A DNA stretch of 64,000 bases from Clostridiales bacterium (GTDB lineage: Bacteria > Bacillota > Clostridia > Christensenellales > Aristaeellaceae), in contig SVGN01000006.1 in the NCBI GenBank assembly GCA_015056315.1, positions 1-64,000 of the forward strand, read 5' to 3'. Under the pieces are notes generated by a model. That model made no database searches and was not told where the DNA came from. It saw only the letters and a list, made by a program, of their open reading frames with translations. Of this stretch, positions 58,998 to 64,000 are shown in pieces (position 1 is the first letter of the stretch; every line of letters starts with the position of its first letter). The position numbers were made by a program, and so were the translations under genes.

Positions 58998-59852
58998 ATG
59001 TCCCGTTTCCTTAGTTTTGTCCTGTTGCTTTCCCTGTGCATCACCCCTGCGCTGGCGCAGGAGGATCCCTATACGCCCCCGGCTGGGTTCGATGGCTACC
59101 AAAAGGGGGCCTTGTACGCCATCCCGGAGACGGTGAGCTACTACTCCACCACCTGCGAGAAGGAGCGCAAGTTCAATCTATACCTGCCTGTGCAGTACGA
59201 TGAGAGCAAGGCCTATCCCCTGCTGATCCTGCTGCACGGCATCGGCGGCGACCACAACGAGTGGAACGGCGGCAAGCCCGGCATCATCATCGGCAATCTG
59301 GTGCTGAACGGCGAAGCGCCGGAGATGATCGTTGTCACGCCGGATGTGAAGGCCTTCCACAAGGATGCGGCTCCTGCGGGCATCTACACCCCGGAGAACT
59401 TTGCCGCCTTCGATAACTTCATCAACGACCTGCGGGACGATCTGCTGCCCTTCCTTAGGGAGAACTACAGCATTGCAGAGGGCCGCGAGAACACCGCCAT
59501 CGCCGGGCTTTCCATGGGCGGGCGCGAATCGCTGTATATCGGCCTGAGCATGCCGGAGACCTTCGGCTATGTGGGTGCCTTTGCCCCCGCCCCCGGCGTG
59601 CTGCCCTACAACGTGGAAAAAGGCCTCTTTGCCAAAGAGGAGCTGAAGGCCGCCGAGGGCTACGATACCCTGATCATGATCGTGCACGGCCTGCAGGATA
59701 ACGTGGTGGCCCCCTGGCCCAAGACCTACTCCGACACCCTTACCGCCAACGGCACCGAGCATGTGTACTACGAGACCCCCGGCGCCCACGATTTCTTTGT
59801 GTGGAAGAACGGGCTGTACAATTTCGTGAAGCAGATCTTCCCCGGCAAGTAA
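58998..59852 (+). CDS. Secreted esterase (esterase D / feruloyl-esterase-like)
   Basis: 284 residues with a signal peptide (MSRFLSFVLLLSLCITPALA, cut after AxA). The alpha/beta hydrolase core has LLILLHGIGGDHNEW, the nucleophile elbow GLSMGGRES and the C-terminal His in GAHDFFVW. Enzymes of this family remove acyl or feruloyl groups from plant polysaccharides, consistent with a gut fibre degrader; the substrate is not proven. The ATG follows AAGGAGG. Confidence 0.87.
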   Translation: MSRFLSFVLLLSLCITPALAQEDPYTPPAGFDGYQKGALYAIPETVSYYSTTCEKERKFNLYLPVQYDESKAYPLLILLHGIGGDHNEWNGGKPGIIIGNLVLNGEAPEMIVVTPDVKAFHKDAAPAGIYTPENFAAFDNFINDLRDDLLPFLRENYSIAEGRENTAIAGLSMGGRESLYIGLSMPETFGYVGAFAPAPGVLPYNVEKGLFAKEELKAAEGYDTLIMIVHGLQDNVVAPWPKTYSDTLTANGTEHVYYETPGAHDFFVWKNGLYNFVKQIFPGK

Positions 59853-59870
59853 ACGATCGTCAAAATGCCC

Positions 59871-59906
59871 CCGGTGCGCAGTTCAGTTCAATGCACCGGG
59901 GGCATT
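59871..59906 (+). terminator. Terminator of the secreted esterase gene
   Basis: AATGCCCCCGGTGC/GCACCGGGGGCATT hairpin, then CTGT. The stem is strong, the U-run weak. Confidence 0.7.
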
Positions 59907-59914
59907 CTGTACCC

Positions 59915-59942
59915 TTTACATTCCGCTAATTTTCTGTATAAT
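59915..59942 (+). promoter_or_regulatory. Promoter of the VOC-oxidoreductase operon
   Basis: TTTACA (59915-59920), 16-bp spacer, TATAAT (59937-59942). Confidence 0.65.
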
Positions 59943-60022
59943 AAGCCTCAGAAAACAGCGTGCGGGGCGTGCCCGCCACCAAAACCGCATACCCCGCACC
60001 AACAGAAAGAAGGCGTTTTTCT

Positions 60023-60481
60023 ATGGCAGGTCCCCTTGGTACCCTCCGTGTAGCCCAGATCGGCTTTATCGTGCGCGATATCGAGACCACCAAACAGAAG
60101 TTTGCCGAGTTTCTCGGTACCCCGGTACCTCCCACGGTGGGCGGCGGCGAATTCGAGACCACCCAGACCACGGTGAACGGGCAGCCCGCCCCCGATGCCA
60201 ACTGCAAAATGGCATTCTTCGATCTGGAAAACATCCAGCTGGAGCTGATCGAGCCCAACGGCCACAAGAGCACCTGGCAGGATCATCTGGATGCCCACGG
60301 CGAGGGCATCCATCACATTGCCTTTGGCGTAAAAGGCACCGATGAGAAGCTCATCGCCTGCGAGGCCATGGGGCTCAAGTGCACCCAGCGGGGCAAGTAC
60401 GGTGACGGCGGCGGCGAATACGCCTATCTGGATGCCACCGAGACCCTCAAATGCTTCATGGAAACCCTGGAAAGCTACTGA
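60023..60481 (+). CDS. VOC-fold (glyoxalase/methylmalonyl-CoA epimerase-like) protein
   Basis: 152 residues with two beta-alpha-beta-beta-beta modules. VAQIGFIVRDIE and GIHHIAFGVKG supply metal-site residues (second His pair), and IQLELIEPNG supplies Glu; the family usually uses a divalent metal. The pairing with a Gfo/Idh/MocA gene 18 bp downstream suggests a role in sugar or polyol isomer metabolism rather than in methylmalonyl-CoA. The ATG is preceded by AGAAAGAAGG. Confidence 0.82.
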   Translation: MAGPLGTLRVAQIGFIVRDIETTKQKFAEFLGTPVPPTVGGGEFETTQTTVNGQPAPDANCKMAFFDLENIQLELIEPNGHKSTWQDHLDAHGEGIHHIAFGVKGTDEKLIACEAMGLKCTQRGKYGDGGGEYAYLDATETLKCFMETLESY

Positions 60482-60499
60482 CGAAGGGAGGCATTTACC

Positions 60500-61684
60500 A
60501 TGCAGATCAAACCCGTTAAAACTGCCGTGGTGGGCTGCGGCATCATCTCGCAGGTCTACCTGCGCAATATGACCCGGCTGTTCAGCATCCTGGATGTGGT
60601 GGCGGTGTGCGACCTGGTGCCCGAGCTGGCTCAGGAGGCTGCCCGCAAGTACGGCGTGCCCCGGGTGATGACGCTGGAGGAGATCACCGCCGATCCGGAG
60701 ATCGAGCTGGTCATCAACCTGACGGCTGCCTCCGCCCATTATGGGGTCATCCGTCAGCTGCTGCTGGCGGGCAAGCATGTGTACACCGAAAAGACCATGA
60801 CCGCCCGGCTGGAGCAGGCCCGGGAGCTGGTGGATATCGCCAACGCAAAGGGCCTGTACCTGGCCGTTGCGCCGGATACCGCACTGGGTGCCGCCATACA
60901 GACCGCGCGCTGGGCGGTGGATCACGGCCTCATCGGCGAGGTGACCTCCTGCGTGGTCTCCATCAACCGGGACCAGAACCTGAATGCGGAGCGTTTCCGC
61001 TTCCTGCGCAGCGAGGGCGGCTGCCTGCCCTACGATGTGGGCATCTACTACATTCAGGCACTGCTGTGCATCCTTGGCCCGGTGGCCGAGGTGACCGGCT
61101 TCGGTGCCCCTGCCAGGCCCAGGCAGCGGCAGTTCCTCTACAACAAGGAGGATGCGGAGAGCTGGCAGATCCCCGGCAACAATCTGGTGGCAGGCTCCCT
61201 GAAATTCCGGCGGGGCACGCTGGGCATGCTGCATTTTGACGGCAACACCATCGGCGCAGAGTGCTCCACCTTCCGCATCTATGGCACGGAGGGCATCTTG
61301 GAGCTGGGCGACCCCAACCGCTTCGGCGACCCGGTCACCCTCATCAAGCCGGAAAGCCCGCCCTGTCAGCTGCCCATGACCCACGGCTACGACGGCACCT
61401 GTGTGCTGGAGGATGCCACCGATTTCGAGAAGGGCTACGGCAACCGGGGCATCGGCGTGGCAGAGCTGGCGTGGGCCATCCGCAAGGGCCGCCCCAACCG
61501 GCTCAATAAGGAGATGGGCCTGCACGGGCTGGAGGTGCTCTGCGGCCTGGATGAGACCGCCCGCACCGGCGGCGTGTACCATATGACCTCCACCTTTACC
61601 TCGGAGCCGGTGAAGCCGGGCATTTATTCCACCATGTGGGGCGGCGGCGCCCGGGCGGATGCCGAACTCTCTCTGGTGGATTAA
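60500..61684 (+). CDS. Gfo/Idh/MocA family oxidoreductase
   Basis: 394 residues. The N-terminal Rossmann fold TAVVGCGIISQVYLRNM binds NAD(P). EKTMTARLEQARELV contains the family's catalytic-region Lys (normally EKP). GGCLPYDVGIYYIQAL lies in the C-terminal alpha/beta sheet domain. These enzymes oxidise sugar or inositol hydroxyls. The ATG follows GGGAGG. It forms a two-gene operon with the VOC protein, and two sugar-type ABC permeases lie next door on the other strand. Confidence 0.9.
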   Translation: MQIKPVKTAVVGCGIISQVYLRNMTRLFSILDVVAVCDLVPELAQEAARKYGVPRVMTLEEITADPEIELVINLTAASAHYGVIRQLLLAGKHVYTEKTMTARLEQARELVDIANAKGLYLAVAPDTALGAAIQTARWAVDHGLIGEVTSCVVSINRDQNLNAERFRFLRSEGGCLPYDVGIYYIQALLCILGPVAEVTGFGAPARPRQRQFLYNKEDAESWQIPGNNLVAGSLKFRRGTLGMLHFDGNTIGAECSTFRIYGTEGILELGDPNRFGDPVTLIKPESPPCQLPMTHGYDGTCVLEDATDFEKGYGNRGIGVAELAWAIRKGRPNRLNKEMGLHGLEVLCGLDETARTGGVYHMTSTFTSEPVKPGIYSTMWGGGARADAELSLVD

Positions 61685-61690
61685 TGAGCA

Positions 61691-61963
61691 GGGTGCAGGG
61701 GGATCATCCCCCTGCCGGGGCTTGGGGCAGCGCCCCAAAACCTGCGCCGCAGCGCGCAACCCCAAGCACAGCGAGCGCCAAAGGCCCAAGATGTGCGCCG
61801 GTAACGCCCAAGCCGGGGGAATACCGAAAGAAGCAGGGTGCAGGGGGATCATCCCCCTGCCGGGGCTTGGGGCAGCGCCCCAAAACCCTGCGCCGCAGCG
61901 CGTAACCCCAAGCACAGCGAGCGCCAAAGGCGCAGGATGTGCGCCGGTAACGCCCAAGCCGGA
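61691..61963 (+). repeat. Two tandem copies of the dispersed intergenic repeat
   Basis: Copies at about 61691-61816 and 61836-61963, 145 bp apart, each with the palindromes GGGGGATCATCCCCC and GGGGCAGCGCCCC. They are related to the reverse copy at 57390-57503. The remainder of the gap 61685-62106 holds only the terminator below. Confidence 0.8.
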
Positions 61964-62030
61964 AAAAGCACCCAAACCGTCCTGTACCGTGCACTCCTCC
62001 CCCGCCATTCTCCCTCCCCCAAAAGCAGCA

Positions 62031-62064
62031 AAACACCTTCCGGATGCACCACGCACCCGGAAGG
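62031..62064. terminator. Bidirectional terminator
   Basis: ACACCTTCCGG/CCGGAAGGTGT between the convergent oxidoreductase and permease genes. U-rich on the plus side (TCTTTG) and TTTTGC on the minus side. Confidence 0.75.
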
Positions 62065-62106
62065 TGTTCTTTGTTACTGAAACGATCTGTACAGGAAGAA
62101 GGCTCC

Positions 62107-63162
62107 TTACGCCTTTACGCCTTCCTTGCCCTTGCCCTTCTTCTTGGCCCGGTGGGAGAGCACCACGCTCTGCAGCAGAATGAAGAAGCAAAGCATGGCA
62201 CCGGTGGTGATGGACTGCCACCAGGGATCCCGCAGGCCGGAGGTGGTAACGATGGCCTTGATGGTGGTCAGGGTCAGCACGCCGAAGAAGGTGCCGATCA
62301 CGTTGCCTACGCCGCCACTGAGCAGCGTGCCGCCGATGATGGCAGAGGCAATGGCGTTCATCTCCGCACCGGCGGCGTTGGTGGCATTGCCTGCGCCGGT
62401 GTGCATCATGAACACAAAGCCCGCGATGCCGGAGAGCAGACCGCTGATCAGGTAGGACCAGAAACGGGTGCGCTTTACATTCACGCCCAGCATCAAAGCG
62501 CTCTGGCTGTTGCCGCCGATGGCGTAGAAGTTGCGGCCCATACGGGTCTTCTTCAGCACCACGAACACCACCAGCAGAATGACCAGCGCCACCACCACGC
62601 CCAGCTCCATGCGGGCGGGGATCAGGTTGCCCTTCTTGGCAATGTAGCCCAGCCAGGGGATCTCGATCTTGGTCTTCATGAGCGCCTTGAAGCCCTCATG
62701 GGCGATCTTCTGGGGCTCCAGAGAAACGATGGTGGTCATGCCGCGGGCAAAGAACATGCCCGCCAGCGTGATGATGAAGGGCTGGATCTCCAGATAGGAG
62801 ATCAGGTACCCCTGCACCAGACCGAAGCACAGGCCGATGCCGATGGCCAGCAGCGCAGCGGTAAAGATGCTGCCGCCGTTGTTCATGTGCACGATGCAGC
62901 TCATTACCACCAGGGCCGTTACGCCGCCGACGGAGATATCGATGCCGCCGCCGATCATCACGATGGTAAGACCGCAGGCCACGATAATCAGGGCCGCGTT
63001 GTTGTTGAGCATGTCGAACACCTGCTGGAACCGCAGGAAGCCGCCGCCCCAGATGAGCATGGCCAGCCCGTACATGGCAAAGAAGATGCAGATGGTAATG
63101 GTCAGAAGCAGCTGGGTATCGGTCAGCGGCTCCCGGCGTTTCAGTTGGTTACTGCGCTTCAT
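62107..63162 (-). CDS. Sugar ABC transporter permease (RbsC/YjfF type)
   Basis: 351 residues with about nine membrane segments of the BPD_transp_2 family. CGLTIVMIGGGIDISVGG and IGGNSQSALMLGVNVKRTRFW (coupling region) are the usual signatures, followed by GAEMNAIASAIIGGTLLSGG. It imports a monosaccharide with a partner permease, an ATPase and a binding protein. Compared with E. coli it is closest in style to YjfF of the galactofuranose importer, which would fit glf nearby only loosely. The start overlaps the upstream permease stop by 14 bp. Confidence 0.9.
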   Translation of the reverse strand: MKRSNQLKRREPLTDTQLLLTITICIFFAMYGLAMLIWGGGFLRFQQVFDMLNNNAALIIVACGLTIVMIGGGIDISVGGVTALVVMSCIVHMNNGGSIFTAALLAIGIGLCFGLVQGYLISYLEIQPFIITLAGMFFARGMTTIVSLEPQKIAHEGFKALMKTKIEIPWLGYIAKKGNLIPARMELGVVVALVILLVVFVVLKKTRMGRNFYAIGGNSQSALMLGVNVKRTRFWSYLISGLLSGIAGFVFMMHTGAGNATNAAGAEMNAIASAIIGGTLLSGGVGNVIGTFFGVLTLTTIKAIVTTSGLRDPWWQSITTGAMLCFFILLQSVVLSHRAKKKGKGKEGVKA

Positions 63163-64000
63163 TGTGTGCCGCCTCCTTTGCTTTTCTGCCGCCGGAGAGC
63201 TTCTTCCACAGGCGGCTCAGCTGTGCCTTGACCACCGGCGAGCCGATGACCACGATCAGGATGATAACGATGGCCTTGTACGCCTTAACGGCGGTGGAGG
63301 GCACCTTCATGGCGTAGAGGGTGATGGTGAGGGCCTGGATGGCATAGGCACCCAGCACGGAGCTGGATACCTTGAACTTGCCGCCGCCCAGCGCATTGCC
63401 GCCGATGGCAACCGCCAGGATGGCATCCATCTCGATCTCCAGCAGCAGGGTCTCGTGGTTGATGAGGCCCAGACGGCTCACGCCGATGCAGCCGGCCACG
63501 GCGCAGCACACACCAAGGATCATAAAGCTGAGCAGTTTGATCAGCGTGGTGTTGATGCCGTTGAGGCGGGCAGCCCGCTGGTTGATGCCCACGGTCTGGG
63601 TATACAGCCCCAGGGTGGTGAACTTGAACAGCAGCGCAAACAGGATGCCCACAACGGCCACGATAATGATGGGCGTGGGGATCGGCACACCGGGAATAAA
63701 GCTGCCGATGGCATTGATCAGCGGGCTTTCCACGGTGGGGGTGGCACCGCCGTTGATCCAGTACGCAATGGAGCGGCCGCAGGTGAACAGCACCAGCGTG
63801 GCGATCATGGGCTGGATCTTGAAAACGGAGACCAGTGTACCGTTAAAGGCACCGAACACCACCGCCACAGCGCAGCAGCACAGGAACGCCAGCACGATCG
63901 TGCCCGCGGTGATCTCGCCCGAGCGCAGCACCTTGACGAACACACTGCCCGCAATGGCAGCCAGGGCACCAACGGAGATATCCTGACCGCCGCAGGCAGC
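63149..64000 (-). CDS. Sugar ABC transporter permease (RbsC/YtfT type), 5' end beyond the window
   Basis: The open frame continues to the right edge with GGQDISVGALAAIAG in the last codons, so at least 284 residues are present and the N-terminus is missing. It has the same family marks as its partner: QPMIATLVLFTCGRSIAYW, VGINQRAARLNGINT and EIEMDAILAVAIGGNALGGG. It is the upstream half of a YtfT-YjfF-like permease pair; the ATPase and binding protein genes should lie outside the window. Confidence 0.9.
   Translation of the reverse strand, partial: AACGGQDISVGALAAIAGSVFVKVLRSGEITAGTIVLAFLCCCAVAVVFGAFNGTLVSVFKIQPMIATLVLFTCGRSIAYWINGGATPTVESPLINAIGSFIPGVPIPTPIIIVAVVGILFALLFKFTTLGLYTQTVGINQRAARLNGINTTLIKLLSFMILGVCCAVAGCIGVSRLGLINHETLLLEIEMDAILAVAIGGNALGGGKFKVSSSVLGAYAIQALTITLYAMKVPSTAVKAYKAIVIILIVVIGSPVVKAQLSRLWKKLSGGRKAKEAAHNEAQ

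Overview
The window looks like a chromosome segment of an anaerobic Firmicute (Bacillota, class Clostridia), most likely a gut resident. The basis is a T-box riboswitch, strong AGGAGG ribosome binding sites, a SipW-type signal peptide, clostridial sigma-A promoters (TTGACA/TATAAT), an AlaX editing protein and a GH97 sugar hydrolase. The host backbone is GC-rich. Several inserted segments are visibly richer in A+T.

Layout. 0-8.5 kb holds housekeeping genes: a T-box controlled HTH-cupin-acyl-CoA ligase fusion, a HAD phosphatase, an aspartate-type aminotransferase, a secreted SH3/zinc-ribbon protein and AlaX. 8.6-15.1 kb is a type I-C CRISPR-Cas locus read on the minus strand (cas3, then cas5-cas8c/cas11c-cas7, then leader and array) with no cas1, cas2 or cas4. 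Between cas3 and cas5, on the opposite strand, lies a promoter, a CRISPR-repeat-like stem-loop, a short spacer-like stretch and a terminator. Its spacer-like part matches, next to a TTC PAM, a site just upstream of the cas5 promoter. I read this as a CreR-like RNA through which Cascade represses its own operon, and it is the main discovery candidate here.

15.3-33 kb is mostly backbone: GH97, YitT, SipW-dependent surface protein, D-aminoacylase, YfhO, a small XRE regulator, RtcB with a small upstream ORF and terminator, a sigma factor with a long C-terminal extension, and a PfkB sugar kinase. 33-36.7 kb is an AT-rich patch with a SIR2-STAND defence-type protein set between decayed gene fragments and copies of one dispersed repeat. 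36.7-41.7 kb is bounded by a duplicated 3' end of tRNA-Pro and carries MarR, MATE, a recombinase scrap and a P-loop ATPase. tRNA-Pro, tRNA-Thr and tRNA-Ser follow. 42.2-53.8 kb is an integrative element inserted in the 3' end of tRNA-Ser with 26-bp direct repeats. It encodes integrase, repressor, excisionase, replication protein, a nuclease, two tail-type proteins, a sigma-like regulator and a portal, but no capsid, terminase or tape-measure gene. Three of its genes appear to start with ATT, ATC and ATA.

54-64 kb returns to backbone: an S41-like peptidase, an esterase, UDP-galactopyranose mutase, malic enzyme, a secreted esterase, a glyoxalase-fold protein with a Gfo/Idh/MocA oxidoreductase, and two ribose-type ABC permeases, the last running off the right edge.
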